A DNA stretch of 64,000 nt from Cryptomeria japonica (taxonomy: Eukaryota; Streptophyta; Pinopsida; Cupressales; Cupressaceae), in the NCBI RefSeq assembly GCF_030272615.1, contig NC_081410.1, positions 503,926,942 to 503,990,941 of the forward strand, written 5' to 3'. The translations under genes were made by a program, and so were the position numbers. Under the pieces are notes generated by a model that made no database searches, was not told the DNA's origin, and was given only the letters and a program-made list of their open reading frames with translations. Each line of letters begins with the position of its first letter. Position 1 is the first letter of the stretch. Positions 35,453 to 46,377 of this stretch are shown here, one piece after another.

Positions 35453-36636
35453 ATTTAATTTTTCGTATAAGGTGGCAGTTAATTTTTAAAGTATGATTTG
35501 ATTTGTATTTTTAAATACAAAATTTTTAGTTTTAATCATTTTAATATAATATTTTTAAAAATATTTTATTAAAAGTATGACTTTAATTTTTTAAATTTAC
35601 TTTGTTTAAATTTTTTTATATGTTTATGTTCATTTTTTATAATAATTGTTAATATCAAATTAATTTTTAATAATAAGAAATATAATAGAAATTATCAAGA
35701 AATAATATCATTAAAATTTTCATATAAGATATATTTAATAAATTAAAAATTAAAACTCTTAAACAAATAATTTATTATTTGTATGTTATATTTATTATAT
35801 ATCATAATATAAAAACTTATTTAAAATTTAAAAATAATTAACTATTTATAAAACTAGTATAGATATCTTAAATACATCTATCCAAAGAAATGTCAAGAGA
35901 TATCAAAATTGTAGAGTAAAAATATAGTCAATTACCAATAGAATTTTCTCTATCCAATTAAATCATTTCTTACTATGGAATTTCATTCATTAAAACATAA
36001 AAAATTTCAATGCATACAAAAAGACAAAATCTTTATTAAGTATAGGTGATTTTGGTGTCCAAGACTTTAGGCTTTATTTATATTTTTTTATATAAATTTT
36101 AATATTTATTCAACAATGTTATTTTTATTTTAAAGAACAAGCAAAGGCATATTGAAAAAAAATAATAATACCATATTTTGACTTTGACTTCAACATGACA
36201 GTTTATAGGAAAGAAGGATCAATCATGGTTAATTTTAACAATACACAAATCATAGGGTCTTACACTTCAATAGACAACAATAGACATCAACAATATTGAT
36301 TGACAAGTTTTGAAATTCACAACTATTTCAAGAGCACATGAACTTTCAGGTTCTGCATACGCAGGCTTTCCTTCACATTCAAAGGATATGCACACATTCA
36401 ACAAAGCCCATATGTTTCTTATCATTAAAGAGAGGAGGAACACTTGATAGCATTATAAAATACAAGATTTTAAAAAGATCAAAAAAGATTACAAGAACTT
36501 TAGCTTTGTTCCTTAATTTATTTCATCTATATTGATTGCATTTATAGATCATTTCCACAACTTTACATTTTATTTATTTATTTAATCTACAAGATAAGTA
36601 TTCAATCTATAATTTCAACCAGTAATACATCTAACA
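35453..36636. other. Very AT-rich gene-free stretch
   Basis: It consists mostly of A/T runs, for example 35500-35850 and 36060-36170. Nothing coding and no terminal repeat was seen. It separates the LINE from the acidic coiled-coil ORF fragment. Confidence 0.5.
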
Positions 36637-37880
36637 AAAGTCTGAGGATGAGGGGTCTGACCCTGCCTTTTCTGAGGATGAGGAGTCTGAAAGTGACCCT
36701 ACGACCGACACTGAGGACAACATGGATGTCTCGGATTATGAAAGTGGGAAGAAGAGGAAATACATCAAAACCAGACCCTCATCCTCCAAGGGCAAAAAGC
36801 CTAAAGGTAAACCCCTTATTAGAATTTCTACGGAAGAGGAGACTTCGGATGACTCCGAGGAGGAGAACCCTCAAGGGCGGCTGAAGAAGAGGACTAAAGC
36901 TCACACCCAGGCCAGGAAAATGCACAAGAAAAAAGAGGAGATTGTTAAGGAACCAGAAGTTCAAAAGTAGGTAAGGGCCCCGAATGACGACTAGAACCCA
37001 AAAAAGGAGACCATGGATGAGGCTCTCAAGGCTATTGACACTACCATCCAGCATACCCCTAAAGAGGAAATGGTAACTCCTAAAAAAGTTGACCACCCCT
37101 CTAACCCTCCCCCCGAGGGTTTGCATGGTTTTATGGAAACAATGGAGTGGCTCATCAATGGTTACAAGAAAGCTGTGGACGAAAATAAAAAACTCTGTAA
37201 TAGAATCTTGATCCTGGAAACCATCAATATAGGGGAAGGGAAGACCATGGCAAACTTCATAGAGGACCTGAAAAGTACCATTGCCAAAGCTGAAGACATA
37301 AGAGATGCTTTCAATTCGAGGTTCGAAAAAATTGAGAAGGATTTGTTGGAAAGAAAGAATCTTGCTGACACTAATGACCACATTCTCACGAAAACTGTCA
37401 GGAAAATTGGTAAAATAGAGGAGTGTTTGAAGAACATTGCCGAACAGAGCCTCAGCATCTTGAAGATTTCAGCCAACAACACCAACACTCTCATCAGCAA
37501 GTTGGATGATGAAAAGGAAATTCTGGACATTGACTCGGAAACGGAAGGTACAGGGGAAGCTCAAGGTCCTAGAACCAGCACCAGAGGCAAAAAGAAGGAT
37601 AAAAAACCAAACAAGGATCTAGAAGACCTTAAAGCTATCAGGGCAGCTTATGATGAGCTGGTGATGAAGGCGGAGGACTTGTTGAAGAAAATCTCTGTGT
37701 AGTGCCCTCTCAGTTTCTTTGTTGTTGTTTGTTTTGCTATCCTTTCGGTTCACTGGCTTTTTGCCAGTCTTTTTGTATGCGGTTCCTAAGCACTGTTGGT
37801 GTCTTATCTTAATATCTTTTGTTAAAGGTTTCGGGTCCTGAAAACCTACTTTTTTAATTAATCAGAACAAAATTTATATT
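36637..37880 (+). pseudogene. Unidentified acidic/basic/coiled-coil ORF with retroposon-like tail, copy 1
   Basis: I do not recognise the family. The frame begins abruptly in an acidic Ser/Asp/Glu repeat (SEDEGSDPAFSEDEESESDP), then lysine-rich nuclear-signal-like sequence (GKKRKYIKTRPSSSKGKKPK). After a TAG near 36970 and a TAG near 36992, a long helical, probably coiled-coil part runs from 37013 to 37702 (LINGYKKAVDENKKLCNRIL, RFEKIEKDLLERKN) and ends LLKKISV. A T- and GT-rich tail follows, with an inverted ACTGGC/GCCAGT and a GGGTCCTGAAAACC word, ending in an AT-rich border. The abrupt start plus the tail suggest a 5'-truncated retroposed copy. A distant second copy is at 41242-42375. Confidence 0.5.
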
Positions 37881-37906
37881 ATTGATTACATGTTTTATTA
37901 TATCTC

Positions 37907-38170
37907 CTTTTTTTTTTAATGGAGGTCCAGACCTGTGAGCACGCCAGCCCAACAAGGGCATGAAGCCTATGAGCTGCTAGCCTAGCGAGGGCCTTCACGA
38001 ATTAATTTTTGCCACCCGATATGAGGGCACAAGCCAATAGGTTGAACCTCTTCGGCTAAGAGCCAAGGACTGAGGGGTATCCATTCTACCAAATTTGCCC
38101 GGGGCACGATCCCAGCCTCATCCCTTATGATGTCGGAGCCTTGCACTCAGCAAGACTTGATCCTGGTGGG
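37907..38170 (-). mobile_element. tRNA-like SINE, copy 1
   Basis: On the minus strand it starts near AGGATCAAGTCTTGCTGAG, has box-A-like TGGTAGAATGG and box-B-like GGTTCAACC about 43 bases further, and ends GGACCTCCATT plus A(10) (poly(T) at 37908-37917, plus). The same sequence recurs in the other orientation at 43553-43735, showing it is a dispersed repeat. No clean target duplication was found. The RNA polymerase III boxes are degenerate, so the SINE call rests mainly on the A tail, size and repetition. Confidence 0.6.
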
Positions 38171-38734
38171 CTCATTTGGAACCATCCAACTTCATGAGTA
38201 GATAATCCATCAACTTCTACAAGGAAAAAGAATCTCCAATGAACTATACTAGTCTATTATTGCTTACTTCTAATTTTATATAATTTTCAAATTTTGCTCA
38301 TGCACAAAAAGCCACACAATACATTTTAATTTTATTCTCTATATATTGTTCACTTTAGAATAATTTTCTTTCTTAATTTCAAATTTAAAAAATGAGACAT
38401 CAATATCTATAATATTGTATTCACAATACATTTATATTTTTTTTCTATATACAATTTTAGAATAACTATCTTCTTAATTCCAAATTTAAAAAAAAAAAAC
38501 ATTAATATCTACAATATTCTGTCCATTGCATATACATTGTTATATTTCCAAAAAATAATAGATGTGAATAATATCATTATAACATATTTTTAATTTATAA
38601 TTAAATGATTCAATTTTCAAATTTTTTAATTAAATATGTTTGTTCTTTACATCAAATACTATATTCCACTCATACGATTCCAAATTATCAGAAATTTGCA
38701 ACGCGTACCCATTGCACATGTGCAAGGTGCAATT

Positions 38735-39030
38735 GCTAGTTTTAAAATTCATGACATAAAACCGCGTCTTCGCCTGATAGAGAATATCAAACTGCGAGGA
38801 AAGTGTGTTAACGACCGACTTTCATCATAAGAAAGCGACCCAAAACTTCCTTGTCTTACTGAATATCATGAGAAATGTTATTAAAGGAAGTAACACGGTC
38901 TTGCATTACCCTGCACTACACTGACTGACCTCTAATTTTTCCAAGCTTTCATATTCCCAACAATCCCACAGGCTTTCCTGAAGATATTGAATCAACGTAT
39001 GAAAGCTACAGAAAACTTCCTTGTCACACT
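38735..39030 (+). pseudogene. Relic of the PGG gene 5' region
   Basis: The sequence aligns with the promoter and first codons of the PGG gene at 44202. Shared words include AAAATTCATGACA, CTGCGAGGAAAGTGTG, ACCGACTTTC, AAAACTTCCTT and TTATTAAAGG, then CTCTAAT at the start site. At the coding start the ATG has become TTT. About 12 codons later (AATCCCACAGGCTTTCCTGAAGATATTGAATCA region, compare AATCCCAAAGCC at 44220) similarity fades. Nothing of the membrane region remains. Confidence 0.7.
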
Positions 39031-39039
39031 ATGTGTATG

Positions 39040-39540
39040 GTGATTTCTATATATAATAGATACAACTAAATGATGTTATATTGTGGTCTGAGAATATCTT
39101 ATATTCTTTAGTGATAGTAACTCTACTCAATTCTCCTCCTCATGTGATTTTGAAATACTGTATGTACGTACGAAATCCTTCACACAAAATTAAAAACATA
39201 TATTTTGAAAGCGCCTCGTGGACCGAATAAATACTACTAGACTGTATTCAACTTTCGTACAACAAAATCTCTTAAAATGTGTTACAAAACAGAGAACAAA
39301 TAAAGTAAAAAATGGCATACCAAACTGCGTGGAATGTTCGTGAGCACCACCATTCACCAACTAGGAAGCTGCCCCGAATTTCTACTTCCCAAATCTTACA
39401 ACAAACAAATTTCCATATCAACGCACTTTGATTCTTTAACTAGGGGATCAACCCGACAGGCTTTGGAGAAATTCACAGATGCCTGCCAGAATACAAACAT
39501 TTTTGCAAATGATTGACCCAGCTAGACAAAGAACTGAAAT
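39040..39540. other. Stretch without recognised gene
   Basis: Short frames only, including one at 39334-39516 with no family signature. No terminal repeats or promoter-like clusters were recognised. Confidence 0.35.
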
Positions 39541-40249
39541 TAATTGATGGGGTCTTACAGGAAGGTGGTAAGATGATTATAAGTCTTCTCTCACCTTAAC
39601 AAATTTTACTACTGAACTAGAAGATAGATACTTGCAGAAGTCAGTTAATCCAGATCTCACAAGGATATGATCCCATAGTAAACTTGACCGGAAATATTGA
39701 AGGTCAAATTTTGACTCTCATGGGACAGATTGGTAATCTGGAGAAGGAGAAGGAAAAGATGCAGAGAAGGGCAAGTGAAATCCGGAACCTAGTTGGTCCT
39801 TGGTTAGACACCTTGGTGTTCCATAAGATGGAATGTATTAAGAATATGACTCAGGAGACACCAACTGAGAAGCATGCAATAGAATTCCATGCTTATGTTC
39901 TGAATGGTTTTGTCTCAATTTAAAAAAAAATGCGAGTAGGTTGGAATACCTATTTTGGATTTCTTAAGTCTACATATACAGATGTACACAAGTATGTATA
40001 GATCTAGTCATCTAGTGTGTATACATGTAAAGGGTAATTTTTGATCCATGCCTATCTTTGACATTGTTGTCAAAGGAGGAGAGATAAGGTGAAAAATGTA
40101 TAGTGTGAATGGAGTGTATAGATTTCTATAGGTTTTTGGGTTTTTGATCTCAGGGGAGCTTTAGAATTCTTTCATTCTTGATCCGGTGTATACGTTTCAA
40201 CACTTAGCCATTTTTCACAGGTGTTGCCATCAATGCCAAAGGGGGAGAT
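39541..40249 (+). mobile_element. 3' internal remnant of a copia-like LTR element
   Basis: The stretch ends in the polypurine tract AAAGGGGGAGAT (40238-40249) directly before the LTR. A short open segment at 39684-39923 encodes a helical, charged peptide (QIGNLEKEKEKMQRRASEI) of unknown function. No reverse transcriptase is present, so the element is either non-autonomous or 5'-deleted. Confidence 0.55.
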
Positions 40250-41220
40250 TGTTGACAATTGACACTCATCCGGTGATTTTTGATGCTTGATTTATGGTTT
40301 AGGGTTGTCATTGATGGCAACTCTTCTTGGATATTTGATCTGGTGGTCGTAATTCTTCTTATCCAGAAGCAAGTGTTAACTGGTAGCCAGTTAACTAGTA
40401 AATCAAGATTATTCTAGTACAGTTTTGGTCTGGAAAGATTTCCGGTGATTGCGGTGATTTTGATGACTAAGTTCAAGGTGAAAATGATGAGGCCGACATT
40501 GATGATGCATTTTTGAAAATTGTTTTGGTTCGGTGATATGTTTTGTTAGATATTGAAGCCAACTTGAAGCTACACGTTACATTTTTGATAGCTGACTTGG
40601 AGGAGTTTTTTTTTATATGACTGGATATATAAGATAGAATTGGTGATTGGTTTTTGGAGTATTACTATTGTGGTGATCCATTTTGGTGCAATTGAGCATA
40701 GTTTCACATGCACATTTGATTCCAAGGTGATCTGGTAGCTGACTGAGACTAAAACATAGCATATTGCAGAGCGAGTACAGTCAAAGATCTTGTACTTAAT
40801 TGAAACTCATTCTTGCATTGTTAGATGCTATTTTAGAGTTCTTTAATTGTATTTCCTCACTGTAATTAAATTGTAAGTTAGTGAGACTTCCCTAAAGGTT
40901 GTAGCCTTCCGGGTCATTGTAATTGAGCAGTGAGCTCTAGCCAATGTGCCTGAATGCAAGTGCATTCCCCATCTATTTAATATTTATGTACTCCTAGCCA
41001 TAGTATATGAATATTGTGGGTTCCAGCCCCACCGTAGTTTTCCTTTTCCGGATTTCCACATAAAAATTCTGGTGTTGTGGATATGTGGTTATTTATTGCT
41101 TGCTTATGTTCTTTACTGTTATGAATTGCTAACCGATGGATAAAGAATAAGTTTTTGAGTGTGATCTCTGGTAGAACACTGATTCACCACCCCCCCTCTC
41201 AGTGTTCCTTGATTCTAACA
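40250..41220 (+). repeat. Copia-type 3' LTR
   Basis: It starts TGTTGACAATTGACAC right after the polypurine tract and ends CCTTGATTCTAACA, 971 bp. The right end carries TTTCCACATAAAAATTCTGG and CCCCCCTCTC, typical of copia LTRs. The next bases, GAGCATAG, could be a deleted primer site (TTGGTATCAGAGC) or simply flank. No partner LTR was found to the left. Confidence 0.65.
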
Positions 41221-41241
41221 GAGCATAGTCTCTTAAATCAT

Positions 41242-42375
41242 GCTAAAAATAATGAGAATCTCATTTTGCATGAGGGGTTAATCGTACTTATTATGAAATA
41301 TGTTAAATCCCATGAGGTTAAACCCTCCCCTATTGTTAATAGCCCTAATCCTTTTGCTAGTCATGATGTTCATGTGGTTTCTGATACCGAGTTTGATGAA
41401 AAGGAGGTGGTTAATATTGCCATGGATTGGAATGACATCTATGTGTTTGATGATTCTGATTATCGATCGTTGGAGGATGACAGTCCCCCACAAAAATCCA
41501 CTCTCGATATGAACAATAGCAGGAAAAGAAAATTCTTTCCTAGACAAGCAGATAAAAAGTTCAAAACCCTACATTCTAAACCCTCTGTTTTGGGCCCTCA
41601 AAGTTCAAAAAAGTTTAGACTAGGGAAAGGAGTGGAGATATAGGGTAAAGGGGATGAAGAAATTAACTAGATATCCCCCTTAATGTGGACCCAGGAGAAT
41701 ATAAAAAGGATGAGAACGATTTTGAAATGCTCCTTGCTAACTCTTCCAGTAATCAGGAGAAGTGTTTCCACTGGATGAACAGAGAAATTGCTTTCTTAAA
41801 ATAAGGCATTAATGATATTATCAATACCTTCATGGAGAATCCTATGCCAAACAAAACCAACAAGCTCCTGAGGATGACTCAAAAATTGATGGAAGATATT
41901 AGGGTTATGAGAACTGAACATGAGTCAAGAATTGCCCGTCTAGAAAAAAGCACAGAGGAATTAAAGGAAAACCTCAGGGGACTAGTGGAATTCAGCAAGG
42001 AGGCTATGAATAGTAGTGTGGAAGGCATCAAAAGGGTTAATGAGATGATTGCCATTCAGAGAGCCCAACCATCATCAGCCAGGATGTTGATATGCAGATC
42101 TCTACAGGACCTTCAACCAAGAGGAGAAGCAAGAACTGGGAGAGGAGCAGATCCAGAAAAATACAGAGCTCATGAAAGCTCTTGACTGACTCTGGTTTTT
42201 CTAGTTGTTGTTTTTCTATGTTCTTGTTGTTTTTTGGTTTAGGAGTTGTGGGGTGTATCCCCTACTTTTGTTTCTGGTTGGCAGTTGTTTGGACTTTGGT
42301 TCACTACTGGTTTTATTTTTTGATGTAAGATTTGATTTTCAAGTCCTTGTAAAACTCGTTTATCTTAATTAAAAA
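41242..42375 (+). pseudogene. Unidentified acidic/basic/coiled-coil ORF, copy 2
   Basis: Not recognised as a known family. It has the same layout as 36637-37880: an acidic segment (AMDWNDIYVFDDSDYRSLED), a lysine/arginine-rich segment (SRKRKFFPRQADKKFK), breaks at about 41641-41830, then a helical part (41832-42185: LLRMTQKLMEDIRVMRTEHE, ARLEKSTEELKENLRGLVEF). The GT/T-rich tail (GTTGTTTTTCTATG, GGTTCACTACTGG, AAGTCCTTGTAAAAC, TCTTAATTAAAAAT) parallels the tail of copy 1. At least three stops or shifts interrupt it. Confidence 0.45.
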
Positions 42376-43552
42376 TAGGATTACCTCATATCATTTGTTG
42401 GATAGAAATAAGACCAATCCTTTCATTTCATTTCTAGATGAGTTAAATCCCTATCATTTTTTTATCCCCATGTTTTGTTGACACTATCCTTATTAAAACT
42501 AGATTCTTGATATTCCCCTTTCTTAGCGTATGGAAAAATCCTAATAAGATTTTATGCACCATATTGGTTGGGTGCATATATTTATCTTCCCATTGGCATT
42601 GCTTTTGATCTTTAAATTGAAGGAAATAATTGTAAAGGGAAAATTAAGAAATAACTTCAAAAATTGTATATATTTATCATTTATAATATATTGTCCTTTA
42701 TTTTTGAAATGTCATGTTATTTAAAGTATTATAGAAACCTTTTTATTATTATGTGACAAATATCTCACATGAATGTATTGTATACTCAACATACTTGGAA
42801 GAGACTAAAAATTATTGTTGTTATTGTATGTATAAAAAATAAAATGGAATTCCTTCAATATTTATAAATTTAAAGTATTGTGATATAAGGTGGAAAGAGT
42901 AGTGATATATTTATTTTAAAATATTCTAGAATAAATAAAGAAACACAAAGAATGTATTGAAGAAGATACTTATGTTCTTATAGCATAATGGAGTTGACCT
43001 TCCAATTATCTTTTAGATTTAGGAAATGTTTTGGTGGTCCTACATTTAAGGGTGAGCATGGATCTCATTTATTGGATGAGTTTTAATGCTCAACTTTTTT
43101 GAAATTATAAATAAAATAAAAAAATTCTTGCATTTTTGTCATAATCTCACTTGATCTATTTCACATATCCGTTTCCAATATTGGTTGAATAAATACTCTT
43201 ATTTAATTTTTTTTATCATTCATCTAACATTAATTGAATAAATTACCTTTATTTAATTAATTAATTTAACTAATTCAACCTTTCTTCTAAACTTACCATC
43301 TTAATTGAATAAATCACATATGTTGAATTAAATCAATCATTTTCTCAAAAGTTTCTCATAAATCAAATAGACATACAATTGATATTTATTTAATTTCTCT
43401 AAAATCCTCCTCATCATCAATTGATGAAATTTTCACCATATTTAGTCAACCAATTAACAATCAATACATTCCTCCACCACTTTGTTAAGAAATTAAAAAA
43501 AGTTATTATGCATAATGTTTTATAAATACCCTTTTTTAATCTTTAGTCGACA
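42376..43552. other. AT-rich stretch, possibly a decayed LTR at its right end
   Basis: No gene was seen. From about 43130 the sequence is rich in TTGAATAAAT and TTAATTAATTAA words and has a TATAAATACCC at 43530-43540, resembling the Tat LTRs here. No TG...CA ends, polypurine tract or primer site could be placed. Confidence 0.35.
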
Positions 43553-43735
43553 AGGATCAAGTCTTCTTAAGTGCAAGGCTTTGACAAGATAAGGGATGAG
43601 CCTATGATCGTGGTCTCGATGAATTTGGTGGAAAAGAATTCCTCAATCCTTAACTCTTAGCCGAAAAGATTTCAACCTAAACCTCGTGCTTTCATATCGA
43701 ATAGCTAAAACACTCCATGGATAAAGATACCCCAT
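43553..43735 (+). mobile_element. tRNA-like SINE, copy 2
   Basis: It begins AGGATCAAGTCTTCTTAAG, continues GTGCAAGGCTTTGACA, AAGGGATGAG and CTTAACTCTTAGCCGAAAAG, and follows the reverse complement of 38164-37990 throughout. Similarity fades after the CATATCGAATAGC word. Box-A- and box-B-like words are more decayed than in copy 1 and the A tail is not evident. Confidence 0.6.
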
Positions 43736-43984
43736 ATATAAAAAAACATATATATAAAAAAACAGACAAGTCTTTATAAATAGTCCGAAGCTATTCTGAT
43801 TCTAGGACCGACACTCTCATGCTACAGCTGTCAAAACACGATCAATCTGTACCGTCGACATGACTAATAATGACTTAGATCTTACGTCAGTGCGACTAAC
43901 ACGAATTTGATTGGAGCAACATATAAGAAACAAATCGTTTTAAAAAGAAAGATATGACGGTGATCAACATATGGTACGACTAAG

Positions 43985-44201
43985 ATATTACTAAAATTCA
44001 TGACACGAAAGTTTCGCGTGGGCAACTTGAGAACGCGTCTTTGCCGCGTAGAGAAATGCTCAGTTGCGAGGAAAGTGTGCTACTACCGACTTTTCAATGT
44101 ATGAAGGCCACACAAAACTTCCTTTGGCCCACATATTATCTTGACGAAACTTTATTATTAAAGGGAACAACCTGATCTTCCACTGCACAGGCTGAACTCT
44201 A
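43985..44201 (+). promoter_or_regulatory. Upstream region of the PGG gene, conserved with the relic at 38735
   Basis: The block from AAAATTCATGACA to CTCTAATGG is shared with 38740-38960 at many short words, showing that it was duplicated with the gene. No canonical TATA box was identified; TTATTATTAAAGGG lies about 50 bp before the ATG. Exact transcription start unknown. Confidence 0.4.
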
Positions 44202-44645
44202 ATGGCTCATCCTTCTATTAATCCCAAAGCCTTTCCCCAAGATATGAAATCACACTTACTATTCAGATGCAGTGGCAGTCATGCTAAAGAAATCTGGAGA
44301 ACGCAGGACGTCGATGGTCTTTTAATTATGGTTACGATGGTGGTATGTTTGAGCTTTTTAAGCATATTTACAGTGCCCATTGGGCTTGAAAAGAAGCTTG
44401 GCTTGGCAGGGGCGAGAGAAGCCATGTATAGCGTGGGGTTTGTGATATTTGTGGTGATGAACACTGTGAGCTTTTTCTCGTCACTAGGGGTGGTGTCGGT
44501 GATGATGTTTTTGCAGGCCATGGCTATCGACAACATTTCAAAGAAGGGTGTGATGAGGATGTGTGATATAGTGGCGCAAATCGCACTAGGATGTGCTACC
44601 ATTGCCTTCGTTTCTGCAGTGATGATATTTATGAGGCATCTCTAA
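44202..44645 (+). CDS. Small PGG-domain-like membrane protein
   Basis: An intact 147-codon ORF. After a 35-40 residue hydrophilic N-terminus come hydrophobic segments at about residues 42-62 (IMVTMVVCLSFLSIFTVP), 78-110 (VGFVIFVVMNTVSFFSSLGVV) and 122-145 (AQIALGCATIAFVSAVMIFM), so 3-4 membrane passes. The order of membrane helix, short loop with Gly, then FVIFVVMNTVSFFSSL matches the PGG domain found at the C-terminus of plant ankyrin-repeat membrane proteins, but the PPGGY loop is replaced by VPIGLE. No ankyrin repeats precede it. Function is not established for such short forms. The start is the first ATG and coincides with the end of the conserved upstream block. This is the best candidate for a functional host gene in the window; a recently retired gene copy is the alternative. 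Confidence 0.65.
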   Translation: MAHPSINPKAFPQDMKSHLLFRCSGSHAKEIWRTQDVDGLLIMVTMVVCLSFLSIFTVPIGLEKKLGLAGAREAMYSVGFVIFVVMNTVSFFSSLGVVSVMMFLQAMAIDNISKKGVMRMCDIVAQIALGCATIAFVSAVMIFMRHL

Positions 44646-45088
44646 TCTATATAGAGAAGTTATAGCAAGATTGAAATAGAATAGTTACATGTTTTGTTTC
44701 TCTTGTCCGTGATTTTTTGTAAAATATGTATATATCGGTTTGCAGTGTATGGATTCCATTTGCAGCATGTGTTCTCGCCAACAGAGACACCATCATTTCA
44801 ATATACGATGTTATGTGTTGTTTCAGTTTGGTCTGGTGTACGTTGGCGTTGTACAAGTCTTATAAGAGAAGATATGAGTTTTCAAGGATGTTAGAATAAA
44901 AAATCAATGTAATAGAGCAAATGGGTGGTAGTTCAAAGAGACCTTGACGCTGGTGTTGAAAGGATGTGGTTAAATATTTTTGCTATCCTTCTATCAATTT
45001 TCATATATATGGGGAAGCCACACTGTCATGTAAATATTTAATGTATAGCTAGTATATTGTAGTTTTAATATTTATTGAAAGGATTGGG

Positions 45089-45317
45089 TGTTGGGATGTG
45101 AAGTTTGACTCTTCATTTCATCTTCTCCATCTTTGTCCTTCCGTTTTCTGTTGAAGATTATTGTATAAATATGAGGGCAAAGCCTTATGTATGTAAGCTG
45201 CAATAATAATAAGATCTTTGCTCTACTTTCTGGTGGATGTAGCCAGATTGGTGAACCATGTTAAATATTGTGTTTGTGTATTATTTGTGTGTTCCCAATT
45301 TGTCTTTTGAATTAACA
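45089..45317 (+). repeat. 5' LTR of the outer element
   Basis: Starts TGTTGGGATGTGAAG, ends TTGAATTAACA; TATA box TATAAAT at 45164-45170. Preceded by TTGGG. Confidence 0.92.
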
Positions 45318-46267
45318 ATTGGTATTAGAGCGGTTACGAATCCAAGGAGAGCAAGTTTTAAGGGCAAAGGATTCAAGACAGTGCTTCCATGTGTTGTTGG
45401 TGGTTGCAGGGCATCCATGTAGCTGGAAGGCAAGGAATATGCAGTTTCAAAATTGGGCGTTACATATGGGCTTGATTCATGTATAGGTTGTAAGGTGAAG
45501 GCAAGAAAGAAAGAGAGTTTAACCCTCATGTTAGTTATGGATGTGATTGATTAAGACTTTTTATGTACTTGGACAAGACATACTGTAGAGGAGTTTCGAG
45601 GAGGTGAGGCGTCGAGAAGAGGTCCTAGGAGGAGCTTCCCTAATGCTTCTCTTGAGAAAACAGTGGATGGAAAATTGTATTGTTGGTTGTGTTGGTGGTA
45701 ACACCTCCCCTTCTACAAACGACATCAAAGGGATCCTCACGTAGAAAATGAGAGGAGTTTGCCCAGACTCACACACTCTCTCTACATGTTTGCAAGAAAA
45801 GGAGAATAAAGGGCATCTGTGTGTTTGCGTGGAAAGAAGTTTTCCTATTTAAGACATGGTCGGATGTCCTCCAGACTTGTTTCTGATCACAATGCAACCT
45901 TTCCTAGAGATGTGGAGGTAGAGTGTTATAATAGAAGCTATCCCCGTACATCCTCCTCATGCCCAACAATTGTTGCTCACCCACCTATTGTTGCAAACCC
46001 TAATTAATAGCTATGGCCCCATTCAAATTATCACCCATAGTAATGCTTGTCTTAACATGCAATACGTGAATGAGCAAGATGCTTCTTCTGCCATTCTACA
46101 CCTCGACGGCCAACATTTTTAACTTTCCATTTTTCATAAATGGGGTTACTGATCACGTTTACTTGAGATTGTCTGTTCAGGAAAGATGGCTTCCTGGGTC
46201 GACTGGTTTTTGTCTCTGGGTGTTCAGGTCTTTTCAGGAAAATTAGCTTCCTAGGTCATCCATTTTG
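45318..46267 (+). other. Outer element leader
   Basis: Starts with the primer site ATTGGTATTAGAGCGG. No ORF of recognisable family lies between it and the P450 frame. Short frames on both strands show no domain. Confidence 0.5.
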
Positions 46268-46377
46268 AATGGCCCACGAGTATACCCCTTCATGGGTTAT
46301 GTGTTTTCCTTGTGGAAGAACTGGGGAAGGCTTTTAGAATGGTATAGTGAGATGCTTGCAGAGAGTCCCACACAAAC
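46268..46377 (+). pseudogene. Cytochrome P450 fragment, part 1 (before the Tat insertion)
   Basis: The frame reads NGPRVYPFMGYVFSLWKNWG, then RLLEWYSEMLAESPTQ, where the target duplication CAAAC interrupts it. This is the Pro-rich hinge and A-helix region of a microsomal P450. Frame and homology resume exactly at 61044. The text resembles the CYP94/CYP86 clan (fatty-acid and jasmonate hydroxylases), but this assignment is by eye. Upstream (46130-46267) the membrane anchor cannot be read in one frame. Confidence 0.8.
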
